Below are positions 33,731 to 46,142 of a stretch of DNA of 64,000 bases, piece by piece. The notes beneath the pieces were generated by a model. It saw nothing but the letters and a program-made list of their open reading frames with translations. It searched no databases and was not told the origin of the DNA. The DNA lies in assembly GCA_918026815.1 (NCBI GenBank), contig CAKJVC010000186.1, forward strand, positions 62,001 through 126,000. Direction: 5' to 3'. A program made the translations under genes and the position numbers. This DNA comes from Chalara sp. BL73. Taxonomy: Eukaryota > Ascomycota > Leotiomycetes > Helotiales. Numbering within the stretch: position 1 is the first letter of the stretch; every line of letters begins with the position of its first letter.

Positions 33731-36688
33731 CTAATTTAACCCTCGAGTCAATATGGTCTCCCAGTCTGAAACTCTACAAGATGTCAGTGACAATTCTAGA
33801 CCAAGAGATCGAGCCAGCTCACCCTGATACCGCCTCATTTGGTATTCGAGATCCCCCTTGAAAGAATCCATGTTGCTCACGATGGTAGTAACATCCTCCA
33901 CTCTCATCTTGCCATCCGCCCGAGCCTGAGCAAGGCCCATAGCAGAAGAGACAATATTCCGTAGTTGTCGACCGTCAAATCCTTTCTTAGAAATATCATT
34001 TATAACTAATTTTTGGATCGAATGGTAGTCCGCCACTAGCCCCTTCTTGTTATATTGATCCAAAAATTGCCCAAAGATTGCAACGGCTTGAGCTTTATCG
34101 AGGTCTGTGTACTTTATGGCAAGGTGGATTCGCGATTGAATCGCAACGTCGAACAATGCGATTTGGTTCGTCGTAAGTATCAGGATACCTGGAATTTGTT
34201 AATGGGCTATCGTGATCATTTTGTGGGATAGTTAAAGAAGGACTTACCCTGATAGTACTCGAGTACTCGAAGAAAAACTATATAAATAAACAAAATAGGC
34301 TTGAGTCTAGTGGGCGATAATAAGCAGAAAAGCCTAGGTACTGTACATACCTGAGACAAGAGCATTCCTTTCTGTCGTCGGGCCCTGGTGCCCCATGCCT
34401 CTACTCTGAACGAATACATCTACCTCATCTCTAATGCAACAAGTGAGAAAAGCTGTCTTACTATAATAAGGTATGTACGACCCACATGAGGAGAATGGCT
34501 TTCCACCTGGTGGCGAGTTCAAAAATCATCCTTAAGTTTGCTTCCACATTCTGCGCCTGAGTTCCGACATCCGCTACTCCAATGCTGAGCAGCGGCTTTC
34601 GAGCAGCAGCAGCTATGGTCTCCGCTAATACGGCAGCCAGTTAGCGCAGATCTCGAGATAGCATACATACGTGTGTTAAGTTACCTGTTGATGTCTTCCC
34701 AACTCCTGGCTTTCCTGCGTTTTCGTTAACTAGTGTCCCCATCAACATCATTGGCTTCTCGTTACTAACCGTATAGAAGGATTACAAGGCCTTGCCCTTT
34801 ATTTGCTACCAGATCGGCTACCTGGCCTTGACCATGGTTAGTGACCAGGCTCAACAATAGGTGCTTTGTCTCCTCTCCGCTGAGGCTCGAGTCTCCCCTT
34901 AAGAGAAGTCTCGAGTTGAAAGCATCTGCGTCATCAGTGACGGGGTGGATGTTATCAATCTCGAGTTGCGCCCATTGCTTTTCACGAAGGATATAACCTA
35001 AGACTCTAGGAGGACAGAGCATGTACTGTAGATCATCCCATTCCTCTGTGTCGCCGTCTATAGTCTCATCGAACTTTCGATAATAGGCCTCTGCCAATTC
35101 TGTGTTGCTGTTACAATGTGTACAAGTGCACTCGTCTGACGAGTCACGGATCGGTATGTCTCCAACGAATCCTGTTTGAGGACCATATTGGTAGTATGAT
35201 TCGAAGCCTATCATTACATCGCTTTTTACCTGGATAATTATCAGAACTGACATGGTCAGAGGGAGAGGAGTAGCATTACCATTGGCTCTCTAGGGAGGGT
35301 TGGGACATCTTCATCCTCGCCGAAGAACAGCTTTCTGAGAAAAGATTTTTCTGTCTAAGGATAAGACTCATCAGCGTTTTAAATTTATTTCTTTATGAGG
35401 ATGATGCTCACTTTAGGCATACCCATCCTTCGAAACCCCGTCTTGTCCACGATTGCTATTCCGTTATATTTGAAACGCCGTTCGTCACCGTCTGCTGCAC
35501 AGTACTTTCGATACAACCGACCTCGCTGGATGAGATTCTTTTTGATTCTGTCCTTATCCTTAGCCTCAGACAGGGGATAGTATGCCAACGCTGTTATCGG
35601 TTTGGATCCGCTGAATTTGGGAATAGTGAGTCTAAGAGGCCGCCGCCGGAAAAGGCGTCCATCCCAATCGTAAGTCCAGCAAGCAAGATCCCATCCCTTA
35701 GAATCTGCGTCCGTCTCCGGCCACACTCCGCAGTTGTCTTGAACGATAAATACTTGATCTTTTTTAAAACATGGGTGACCGTAGACAATGGTTCCCGGAG
35801 GGAAAATGGTCCACAGAGTCTCATAGGTGATGTTCTTCGATCTGGTCAGTAACTCACGATTTAGTAAGTATTCATTCAATTGGCTATCACCAGTGTTGCG
35901 TCGCAGTAGGTCAAGAACCATGCCGAGCGCCTTTCGTGCAATCTCCTCCTTCTCATGCTGAGATTCCTTCTTTGATTCACGCGTAAGAAGATCCCAGTCC
36001 AAGATTAATGGCTCGAAGGGAGACTCGATCGTGACAAATTCCCCGTAGAAGTCATGGGTGGGGTGGCGGGTGAGGAGCCTTTTGAGCAGCTCACGAAGTT
36101 CCGCGTTGAATATCTCTAGTTGGCCATGATTCTTAGATTCGTCGTCGGTGTCCTTATTATCATGGATAAATATTTTCAAAATAGCAGCATCTCGAGGACT
36201 GTCCTTATCACTTAGCCCTGGAGATTGGATCTCCTCGAAGTCTTTCCTTTCACCGCTTTTCGAGTTTGGATCGGGTCTGTTGGTGATAAGCCGGACATGC
36301 CATGGTGGATAAACCTTGTTTTGGGTATCGACTTTTTCCTATCATCAGCAAGTTAGAGTCTCGTTATGATACCGGTGAGAGTAACGTGTATATTTACTTT
36401 CTCCTTGTCTTCTTCCGCGTTGGAATTATCTCCCTTCACACCTGAAGTGAGCACAAAATACAATTAGCCGTCATGCCTATTCCATTTTTGATTGCCGAAC
36501 TTGCTGTCGTGGCATATTACCTATGGTCGCGCATTTGGCCTCGAGCTCCGAGACCCTAGCCAGGAGCTCTTGGATTTGTTTTCCCAATCCAACAGCATTG
36601 CTCTATCAGAAGTCAGCAGTAAACAGAAAATTTGGGTCCTCTTGGAATAGCGTACGGGATGCAAGCTTTCCTCCTCAGGGAGATTCAT
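33731..36688 (-). CDS. AAA ATPase with N-terminal DUF7025-type region
   Basis: 785 residues in eleven exons: 36688-36656, 36602-36521, 36441-36398, 36338-35412, 35354-35280, 35229-34770, 34714-34685, 34624-34486, 34430-34351, 34277-34248 and 34188-33731; all phases fit. Order: a short coiled coil (GKQIQELLARVSELEAKC), a long N-terminal region with YGEFVTIESPFEPLILDWD and LWTIFPPGTIVYG typical of fungal AAA proteins annotated with DUF7025, then an AAA domain. Walker A reads GKPGVGKTST, with lysine in place of the usual first proline. Walker B is ILLIDEVDVF, sensor 1 ILTTNQI, and the arginine-finger segment AIQSRIHLAIKY. A helical lid follows. Such proteins are frequent in accessory regions of fungal genomes; their function is unknown. 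Walker A lies on a 30-nt exon. No inactivating change, though 5' exons rest on splice logic only. Confidence 0.87.
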
Positions 36689-37302
36689 GTTAATGGAGAT
36701 GAAGGTTAAAAATGTGTCAATGGGCCATCGCAGCAATATGTGACACGAGACATGAACCTTTATGGCATCCATGGCCGGTCTTGTCACCTATAGCTCTCAT
36801 AAAAATGACGATAGCGTTGGCAATATTGCCAAGGCTGAAAGTCGAAGTGGGCACCAATGCCACACCTCGAGGTATACCGTATTTGGCACGAAGTGGGCGA
36901 AGCAATTTAAGCCTACATTTTGACTAACAAATGAAAAGTATTTATATTCCCCTCCACTTGTGTTTGGGAAGTGGGTTGTGTGGGGTTATGGCTTTGTTGT
37001 TACCTTTTGGTGGTGTACTAGCGTTGAGGCTCATTGGATGTATACATGGGTATGCATGATGTTGTACATATGGCTGGCATATTGGGCTACGCGTTGGGCT
37101 TACCTTGCTGGCCAATTATTTGCTTTATTGGAGCTATGTTAGTGATAAGTAAAACTTTCGGCTTTAGTTCCGAAACCCGAATTTAAATTCGAACGAGTAT
37201 GCACCTAGTAGTATGGCTCGAAGATCCGTTCTTGTATACGCTTCAGGAGCAATCTCTGTTATTCAATAGGTGTTTGGATGTGACCTTCAGGTACAGTGGA
37301 AA
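36689..37302. other. Shared upstream region of the AAA and DUF7708-type genes
   Basis: 614 bp between divergent genes. Short frames on both strands have no recognisable motif. Confidence 0.5.
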
Positions 37303-39179
37303 ATGACCCTAGCCCAGGGAGGATCTACCTTCGTGGTTGATCCAGCCATAATTCGCAGCTACGGATTGTCAGAGAATGAATGGTATGGAACTATCTCAAT
37401 TCACCGAACCATAGCAAGTGAGGTGGCTAAGGACACCCCATAGGCAACAGTTTAAGGAAGTGGAAGATAGGCAGACTCAATTTCATAAGGAACTGAAGAA
37501 AAAAAAACTGACGCCAAACGATGAAAGAGCTATGGCATGCACCAGCCATGAGGAATTCGCGGGATTCTGGACAGAATTCTGCCAACAAGCTCACTGCACG
37601 TTCGAGTATCAGCATAAAATTGGCTGGAGGCGATGTACGAGAAAATATCAGAATTTCTCAGAGAATGTTCGAAGTTTCATGGATGACATTAGACCGGTAT
37701 TGGACGCTTGCAAGGGTATTAGTAACTTGTACTCTGGAGCTGCAATTGGCACAATAGCGATTCTTTTTGTGGCAAGGAATATTAAACTCAATGGCAGATT
37801 TAGTGGCTAATGTATATAGGCTGCTTCGAATAAATGTCGAATGGAGGAGCAAATCGTATTGGCTTTGGAAGGGATAAAAGATCGACTTCCTGGTTTCAAA
37901 ATCTTGAAAGAATGTTATAGTGTCGATACCGAACATGAAAAAGACCTGAGGAAGAAAATGCTGTTTGCTCATTTGGCTTTCATCGATCTTGCTATAAAAA
38001 TAACGAAATACTACCTCCAGCCCGGTTACCGTAAGCCGATCTAACTAAGATATGTTAGGTCACATACGTCACTACTAACAATTTTTTAGGCAGATGGGGG
38101 ACCTCTGCTTTCAAATCAAATAAATTTAAGGTCATGATAGACCGTGTTAACGACCAGGTCGTCGCCGTTCGCTTACGTTGTGAGGAATTGGTTAATTTAA
38201 ACATAAGCCAAATCAAGAAGAGCAACATGGGTATGAAGCTTCACATAGACAACCTGTCTTAAGGATAGGATTATTTACTGATGTCTCGGCAGATCTCCAA
38301 CAGAAGATAGGCAGTGAGCAATCCGATCTCATAAGCTTTCATGTGTAGTATCTAAATCCATCATCGGCAGAGTGTCAACTGGGCCAGGGAAACACTTGTC
38401 TCATCTACCTCCAGGAACTGCTTGGAATCCCCACCTGGTCGTTACCACTGTCCACCGAGCAATTGGAGCACTACCGACGTAGCATACAAGAAGAGCAGTT
38501 TTACGAGTGCGCTTTTGAGAAGATGACACCTGAGAATATCGAGAGATTCTGGAGGGAAAAGCCCTTTGCCCAATGGTCGCGGAGTGGCGAATCCTCCATG
38601 CTCATTCTCACGGGGATCAACAACACTAACATCACTGAGCTTAAGCGCCACTGCTGGATGTCCCCAATAGCCGTCGACATGATTGACAGAAACCGACGGA
38701 AAGAAGCTGCGCATGCTTTTTACTTCTTTCACGAACCGTATGGAAAATCCGCCAGTAAGGCGCTGGCCACTATTATAGCTCAGCTACTCAGCTTCAAGCG
38801 CCAAGAACTAGAGGCCTCTCAAATGGCTCTCACATCTTACGCTCGAATTTTTACTCAGCTGGCCGATGAAACTGATTGGGAAAAGAAAACCAAGGTACTC
38901 AATCGACTCCTTTTCGAGACGGTCAAGATATTCAAGCCCGAGGAGACCATCAGCATTATCATCGACCGCATAGACATTTGTGAAGAGTCAGAGAGGAACA
39001 ACCTATTGCGAATGGTAGCGCATATGTTGAACGAATCACACTGCATTGTGAAGATTCTTCTGGTGATGCAGTCCATGAGCGACTGGTGGCCGAATGAGAA
39101 GGAGTTGAAATCAAAGTTGCGCACTGCAACTATGCTGCAACAATATTCGAGAGTTCAAGGTTTCTGGGGCTATTATTAA
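37303..39179 (+). CDS. DUF7708-type fungal STAND-like protein with degenerate P-loop
   Basis: Model of 531 residues in six exons: 37303-37382, 37423-37771, 37820-38030, 38090-38230, 38293-38342 and 38415-39179. The N-terminal half has GWRRCTRKYQNFSENVRSFM, then SGAAIGTIAILFV and a long helical region, matching what I know of DUF7708 of fungal NACHT/STAND proteins. The C-terminal half resembles a NACHT-type ATPase: RIDICEESERNNLLRMVAHM sits where Walker B is expected. The position of Walker A instead reads SMLILTGINNTNIT, without the GK[ST] core. Weak points: a 40-nt first intron, a possible GC donor at 37772, and a 72-nt segment with an in-frame TAG (38346-38348) that must be an intron for the gene to be intact. 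A pseudogene is the alternative. Confidence 0.68.
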
Positions 39180-40791
39180 TCCAACTGACTCGCGAGGCAC
39201 TATTTAACTTACTTGATAAGCCGCCCGTTCTTATATGCGTCCAGTGTTTTACACCCTACCAACGGGCTGTATTATGCTATCATATACTGTAGTGTTAACA
39301 GTTAAATTTATTTTATCAAACTTTGCAAACAAAACTTATATAACGTACTTAATAAGCAAATTGCGCGCACCAACCATTTTCAACCAGTAAACCACGATTT
39401 TTACAAGAACCAATTAAACTAACTAATATAAAATTATATACAATTAAAGCTTTTTTTGTAAACATTTACAAACTGTATGTTTAAATAATTTATATACACT
39501 ATTAAATAAGTCTAAGTAAAACAGTTTGGAGGTTTGGATTTGGCTAGTGTGTCGCTGTTTTACACATTTTTAATTGCTCACTCAGCCTACATAATGGGTG
39601 TCACGTGTTTTCATATTTAGGGCTGCTGTCCACAACAGGATAAAGGCGCTCGTTAGGTGTAACGATCAAGAATCGAAAGCTTACTTTGTAGTATTATTGA
39701 TAATATATCACGTTTTTATATGGGGGCCAGCCCCCAAACTTCGCTGCGCTCAGAGTTGAAAGCAAAGTTAAGAGCCTGTAAAAGATTCAAGAGCCTGTAA
39801 GTTGGGGGCTAAGCCCCAAGCCCCCTTATATCGCTGCGCGCTGCGCGCTGCGCTCAAAGCTAACGCACGGGCCTGTAAACGTTCCGTGCAAAAGTACCTT
39901 CATGTGACACGCCTTTTTTAAGTCACATGATTCCGAATTCACCCAAATCCTCATCCCTGGTCGGTGTTACGTGTATCCGCACACTGGGTTCTGACTTTAG
40001 TAAGAAAGCAAGCTTTCTAATTAAAAAACAAACACTTCTTTCCAACAACAGGATATGCACTGCCGCCTTTAAACTGAGAAGAATCCATTCTGCCTATTTT
40101 TACAGGATTATCAATAAGCTTGGTCTAATGTTGTTTTGATCCTTCTTGCATCATTCCTTTGGTAAGCATGTTGATGCGAGGTTATATCTCTGCTGAGTGG
40201 CGTAAAGGCTTTTGATAGCTACTATATGTTTATTTTTATTTTTGAATCTTTGAATCATTAGATTAATGAGTAAAAGGATGCCGGAAGCATGAAATTCTGC
40301 TTCCCACAAAGACTAAAGCCGCGCCAGAGTCTGCTATTATATTCTATTTTGCATTCTGTGCCGTGATCAACTATATATGTATACGCCCAAACCATTCGTT
40401 GATTAAGATATCATCAACACAGTCTATTGCTTTCTTTTACATCTACCCTTTTCAAAACATGCTAGATAGGCCACCACTCTCTAGTCGGCCCACCTGCATT
40501 ATTTCAGTAATATTTATTTTATTTCATCCTCCAGTCTGTCTTTTTTTACCGAATTACAGTGTTGTCAATATCGCCGGCTGCAGTCTCTAAGAGCCTAGTG
40601 TATTTTCTTTTGTGATTTCTAACTTTCAGCCAACTGAGCGATGGCAGCGCTGTCAACAATCAACTTCGCTACAACATTGCTGCAAAGAATTCTGTACATG
40701 GACTAAAACCCCTACTTAAAAAGATAAACACTCCAGCCAAAGTACCAAATATACAGCCACTAAAACGCATCGCCCGTCCTCCAGAAAAATT
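39180..40791. other. AT-rich gene-poor region with a GC-rich repeat island
   Basis: Very AT-rich from about 39270 to 39560, then the palindromic repeat island at 39721-39880, then AT-rich again. No gene supported. Confidence 0.55.
39721..39880. repeat. GC-rich palindromic repeat island
   Basis: Two related units: one with GGGGGCCAGCCCCC and CGCTGCGCTC (about 39722-39752), a second with GGGGGCTAAGCCCC, CGCTGCGCGCTGCGC and GCTC (about 39806-39858). Between them AAGAGCCTGTAA occurs twice. The GC-rich palindromes stand out sharply from the AT-rich surroundings, suggesting the remains of a repeat or transposon end. Confidence 0.6.
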
Positions 40792-41822
40792 TTATTGCCC
40801 GCAGTTCAACCAAATCCGCGGTTGCTGGTAGCTGCCCAGCGAAGAAATTACACATTCTATGATCTCGGTAAACCACGGTCGGTGAATCTTATCACCCCAA
40901 AGTACCTCTACTGAGTCTTCCCTCCTATCCCGCCGAGCATAAAGTGCTCGGAACTTCTCTATTAAGTTATGGAGCTCCATCCCATACCAATCCTTGTCGG
41001 ACACTAGCCATCATCTGCTGGTACAAATCCGGGATACAAGGCACCGGCTCGCATAATAATTGTAACGTGATACTCCGCATTCCTGTGCTCCAAAAGCTCA
41101 AACACTTTCTGAAGTGCCGGGTTAATATTGTCAACCAGACCGGCCGTAAATGGAGGCCTTATCGTGCTGAGATGCGGATTCCCCAAGTAAATTTCCTCCC
41201 TTGTAAACCGACCCGGATGTGGTACCCTTTTACCACTAACACACGCCTGATCAGGCTTCCTCTCATCAATCTCAGTCATCGCCAGCGCATTTCGATTCTT
41301 CTCCCCAATCCGGCATAACCACTCAACAATTGGGTCCCAATTATGCTCTCCTTTAAATGCAGACGCGCGGTTTTTGTAAAACACGAGAAAAGCTTCTTGT
41401 CCGACAGTCGGGTGCGCGATAAGCAGGTTGAAAGCGAACCGCTGGAGGTGTGCTGTTTTAGTAGGGTGATCGATAACGCGCCAGTAGTGGTCTATGAAGG
41501 TCTTTGTGATGCCTCCACGTAGAGTGTTCTTAGCTTCCCATTTGCCTTTACAGATAGTAATGGGGCTAGGAAGATAAGAGCGAGAGAGTAGATTTGGTTG
41601 CGGATTTCCGGGGGAATAGAGTGAAAGGTAAGGCGGGGTGGGTAGGGAAAGAGCGGAATAGAAAGCTGCTAGCCTCTTGATCCATCGCTTTCGTTTGGAC
41701 TGCCCGTGAATATGACGAGCTGGGGTTGTGTGGATAGAGACGCAGGTAATGATAATGGTGAAGGTTGGAGGTTGAAGGGTGTAAAGTATAGAGATGTAAA
41801 AAGCAGCGGTAGGCACGTGCAT
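40792..41822 (-). pseudogene. Fungal F-box-associated-type hypothetical protein with a frameshift
   Basis: Two overlapping frames form one apparent protein. The upstream frame (ATG at 41822, stop at 41006-41004) contains LLIAHPTVGQEAFLVFYKN and DPIVEWLCRIGEKNRNAL, resembling the block that follows the F-box-like segment in a large group of fungal proteins (a cluster of the type 'conserved Pro-Thr, then Phe-Tyr-x-Asn, then Ile-Gly-x-x-Asn-Arg'). The downstream frame (41004-40792) has GMELHNLIEKFRALYARR and SVEVLWGDK, which reads as the natural continuation. They differ by one reading frame at about 41004-41012, and no intron fits. So either the gene is broken by a one-base indel or the sequence has an error. 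The first 60 residues look like untranslated or noisy sequence. Function unknown. Confidence 0.5.
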
Positions 41823-44579
41823 GCCACTTTCTAATATGGCGGACGCTAACCCAAGGGGCAAACCAGACCTGACATACCGCCTTTCTAAATCTTATTTTAA
41901 AGTTTGGTTATTGCGTCTTTCTCACCTGTGTCACGGCGGCACTCCAACCTCCCTCGAGCGCCATATGAAATACAGGCTAAGGTTCTTCAGGGGCTCCTTT
42001 TGTATATATAGTACGCTCTCCTTGGGCTTTTCCTTCCTCCATAGCATTAGGTTCTTGTATTAACCCTATTGTCTGCCGTAGCCGTAGATACACAGCCCGT
42101 GCCGTGATAGCTATTATTTTTAATAAAAAATATCAAAAATAAATCCGTAAATTTGTTTATTATTTTTTGATTCAATCTTAATATACAACGCAAAAATTAA
42201 ACTAAATGCAATTCAATCAACATGGCAAGTTTAACTTAGGTGATTATGTTGTAATAGCAATAAAAGAGCTGGGGAGGCGGTGATCTGCGTTTGGTAATCA
42301 GGTCGGCTCGCAAATAGCATATCAAAGTGTCAACTGCCAAAAAAAATAAATAAGATAATATTTGGTTGTTTTACTGTATAATAGCTAGTGGTCGTCACAT
42401 GTAATAGTTACATGGCACCCGAGACTTCACGCCGGAAAGCAAAGACATTGGCAATGCTGCTGCGCCATAGTTAGACTTATATGGAGGCTAATAACCACGC
42501 GATTGGTTATCCCTCCCCCGGGACACATGAATAATCTTGCGGTCAAGGGCTGATGACAAGGTATAATTCTTTCATGAGTAGATCTACAGTTTATGAGCCA
42601 TATCCAGTCAAAGCAGCTTTTATATAGACCCATTTTGTTGTGACTCTGCCTGGTCACGGGCATTTGATTGGCTAATAACAGATCTATCCCAAAAGTTAGA
42701 ACTAGCAGAAAGAGTTTATTTCTCGCTTAAAGAGATCAAAACCCTTGTACAGGCCGATGATTGGAAGGTTATTGTTGGGGTGAGGGGTAGTATCACCCGG
42801 ATGTAACAAGAGAGCAGTTATCGAGTGTGTAAAACCGGAAGTTAGCGGTCTTTAAAGCGAAATGTGGTATATTGATTTGTGATTAAATTTTGAACTCGAA
42901 AACAGCGCTTAGGAAATTGTATCAGTAGTGGTGAATCTAAAGTGGAAAAGAAGGACCGAACCCTCGAAAGAGCGTACAAGCGAAGAGGCTAGAATATTTG
43001 GGCACATGCAAAGTACTGTATATTATACGGGTATTTTTGCGTTTCTGGTCCATAAGAATACGGTGCCAAAGAGAGAAAGGCAACGCATATTCTCTCGTGA
43101 TTTAGCCCTCGTCAATCTTATGACGTTGTACGACGAAGCCGTGGACTTCCTGCGCCAAGGGTCCTTAGAATCACGGATCAGTCGCCTGAATAAGTACTTT
43201 GGGTAGTAGTAGAATGTATGACATGTGGGTTGCACTGGAGCTTCGCGGCTCTCTCCTTTTATAAGGCTGTTCTTGTAAAGTTCGAGGCGACTCTTGTTCT
43301 GTATACCCGCCTCCGTGTCATCAAAACTCGATCAAGACATTTATTACAGCCAGATAGCTCCATACAGTAACCGATGGCCGCTCCCAAAGCTCTCGCAGAT
43401 AGTTATCTTCAGGCTACGTCATCTGAAGATTCATTATCATCCACACGACATCCTAGCACTGCTCGCGCTTCATTTCGAGGTCGGAAAGATAAATGCCTGA
43501 GCAACATGGCCGAGTGTTTTCCATGGTTGTCTACTTCTAGCAAATCTATTACTTTTCCGTGCGAGGGAAGGGCGGGGTCGACCGCAAACAGAGCTTTCTC
43601 ACCTAGGGGAAAGTCAAATACGAACGGTAAGAGAAGAAGCAATGACTGGCGCGGCAGACATAGTAACGACTGGCTCTTTGGTGGATTCAATGCCAGTAGC
43701 ATAGTGAAAAGGCTTATTAAGAAGATTATCGGGTCCAGCAAATAAACGCGCTTCTCGCGTCGACGAGGTTATGCAAAGGACGATCACTTGGTAGAAGTGT
43801 TGGTGGAGAATGTAGAGCTCTTGCCCTCGTGTCTGCTGAAAACCTTCAATGAAATTGCGTACCGGGCATGCAGTGGCTGGTGACAACAATAATATATCAT
43901 TGGGTTGGGGTATCGCTCTATGTTTTCCCTGCCCGAGATATCTTGGTATGGAATCTACTTGTGGGTTGATAGTTTATATATACGCTGCACCTGACGGAAT
44001 ACTACTGCATACGGATACGTGCTTCTACCATGTGCTTCAGAGTGATGTTGAATCGTAACAGCTGGGTAGTGATATCTACTGAATACAGACTCGGCAATAG
44101 AGTCTAACCCCTCTTCAGAAATGTAGCGTAGAGTTAATACCAAGGTTTGAGGGGAGTGGGGAAATATTATACAGAGGCAGTAGAGGCGCATTCTTTTCAA
44201 AAAAAAAAAAAAAAAAAAAAAAGAGAATTGTATTCTTGTTTGCCCTATTGATGTAGAATAGGGTAGAGGCAATAACATGTGTGAGGATAGTTTATTGATG
44301 TTGAATTCATTATATCAGAAGCAAAGCAACAATCTACAGACGAATTTGAAGGCGTCACGTCTTAGTATATTTCATTTTTACCTCCGCGAAGAGGCACTGG
44401 CGGATTTATGAAAGATTATTTTAGGCTCATGAAAATTATTTTGGGTGGATAACCGCGAAGCTTAGGGTATTCAGCGGCTCGAAGAAAAGAAACGGTGCCT
44501 AGCCTGTGCAGATAAGAGAGTCGCCTGAATCCCCTTTCAGTGTCCATAACGCCTAGCAATCCCGGCAATCCTACCCCGT
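41823..44579. other. Gene-poor region
   Basis: 2.7 kb without a supported gene. Plus-strand frames at 42928-43206 (92 codons) and 43374-43745 (123 codons, Ser- and basic-rich) have no recognisable domain and overlap antisense frames. AT-rich at 42110-42200. A 24-base poly-A run lies at 44199-44222. Confidence 0.45.
44199..44222. repeat. Poly-A homopolymer, 24 bases
   Basis: A run of 24 A after TTCTTTTC. It could be a retroposon tail or a simple repeat; no target duplication or upstream retroposed body was recognised. Confidence 0.8.
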
Positions 44580-44958
44580 TCAACAGCAGCAATCGAGACA
44601 TTCTAAACAACACTCGCAGGTCTCTCCGCAAACCCAACAGCAGCACAACGCGGCGATGCTGTAGAAATCACGATGTTAGTCATGGATCGCAGGCAGGGCT
44701 TTCAGGGCTGAGGATGATGTACCAGGAGTAGAAACATCCGTGGGATTTTTCTTCCTTGGGAGGCGGAGCTCCAGGTGGCCCTTGATATTGCATCTATAGA
44801 TTCACCACGTATTAGTTACGGTGACTTCCCCTCTGCTTTTGTTGGAACGGAAAAGATGTGTGTGGGAAAATACACACCTGCTGGGGAGGATAGCCACCTG
44901 GACCCGGCGGTGGGCCGTAGCCTGGCTGTTGGTACTGTTGAGGAGGATATCCAGACAT
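44580..44958 (-). CDS. CYSTM-type cysteine-rich membrane-associated small protein
   Basis: 76 residues in three small exons, 44958-44878, 44793-44723 and 44658-44580; phases agree. The N-terminal two thirds are Pro/Gly/Gln/Tyr-rich (MSGYPPQQYQQPGYGPPPGP, then QYQGPPGAPPPKEEKSHGC). The C-terminus is a compact Cys cluster, including ALCCCWVCGE and CECCLECLDCCC. This layout, a PQGY-rich head followed by a short Cys-rich palmitoylatable hydrophobic tail, is that of the CYSTM superfamily, small eukaryotic membrane-tethered proteins linked to stress tolerance. Its exons are too short to appear as long open frames. Well supported by splice sites and composition. Confidence 0.85.
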
Positions 44959-46142
44959 GATTTTAGTGGGAGCGTTATTCGTGGATGGATACGCAAGAGA
45001 AGCCAGGAATGGAATCGAAGGGAAGGGGCTTCTGGAAGATTTATTTGGCGGGCTAATTAACGTTTTGGTGGAGACGTGGAAGAAGCGGCAACAGCTTGCC
45101 GTCCTTTATGCTTCAAATACTAGTAACTGCTTTCACGCCAAGCGCAAGCACGTCCATCGTCGCCCAAGCAAATGAACAACCCCTGTGCCGAATTCCGAAT
45201 CCCCTGTCCTGCCTCGCTTGGCTTCCACGCACAATCAGTAAGTATTACGCACAGCACCACCTCCAGCTGGACATGGATGAGAAGTCCAGGTTTCCACTCC
45301 TCGAAAAGGGGCTTCTAAACACAAGTCAGTCCGGCTACTAGCAGCAGAAACAAACTCACCATTGTTAAAATCTGGGGATAGGTAAACCTCAAGAGTCAAC
45401 TCATAGAAAATACACTTGCGTCTTCACCTGCTTCGGTGACAATGGCACAAAAGGCGGCTGCTGGGTTGCAAGAAATGTGGTTTGTGAGATTGCCGCCACT
45501 TGGGGTCTTGCCATTGCTGGTACTTAGGGATACGCTGCCTCCAGGATCAACAAAGTGGAGAAGGTCCTGGGCCCTTGTTCTCCCCGTGGACGGGTATGTA
45601 TATATAGAAGAGAAGGTTAGTTGAAGGTTCGCTCATAACACACAGAGTTTGCATGATATTTCTATACCTAGCAGATTAGTTATTGTTAAGCAAAATTCTT
45701 GTACTAATTATATCGGAACCCACTTTGAGTGCTTGAACCAACGAGAATTCCGATAAACCCAGCCAAAATATGAAGAATCTAAAGCCCTATTCCCATATAG
45801 CGAAGTTTGACTGTCTATCCGTGGCGATTTTTACGCATGAGCAAATGTCAAGCGAAAACACGTGAGCATATACTGTTGCTTATACCGTTAGAGTGTAAAG
45901 GTCACTAATTTCTATGGAAACGACGCAAATATGAGTTCTCCTAATCGTCACCACGTCGAATAGGATACAGGCATCTGCGCAAAGGAGCCTGCAGCTAATT
46001 TGTCGTCCTCTTTACGCTCAAGGCCAGATATCGTCACAATACTGAGACCCGGCCAGGAGCCAAACTACCAGAAGCCGCCGCTCCCAATTCCTGCCACTGA
46101 GAGCTTTCCACTGTGTCCTCTAGATATCCTCGCCCTGAGCTC
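44959..46142. other. Intergenic, no supported gene
   Basis: 1.2 kb with short overlapping frames only. Confidence 0.5.

Noticed and set aside
43374..43745. 123-codon Ser- and basic-rich frame
   Set aside because: Overlaps a 110-codon antisense frame, has no recognisable domain and lies in gene-poor DNA.
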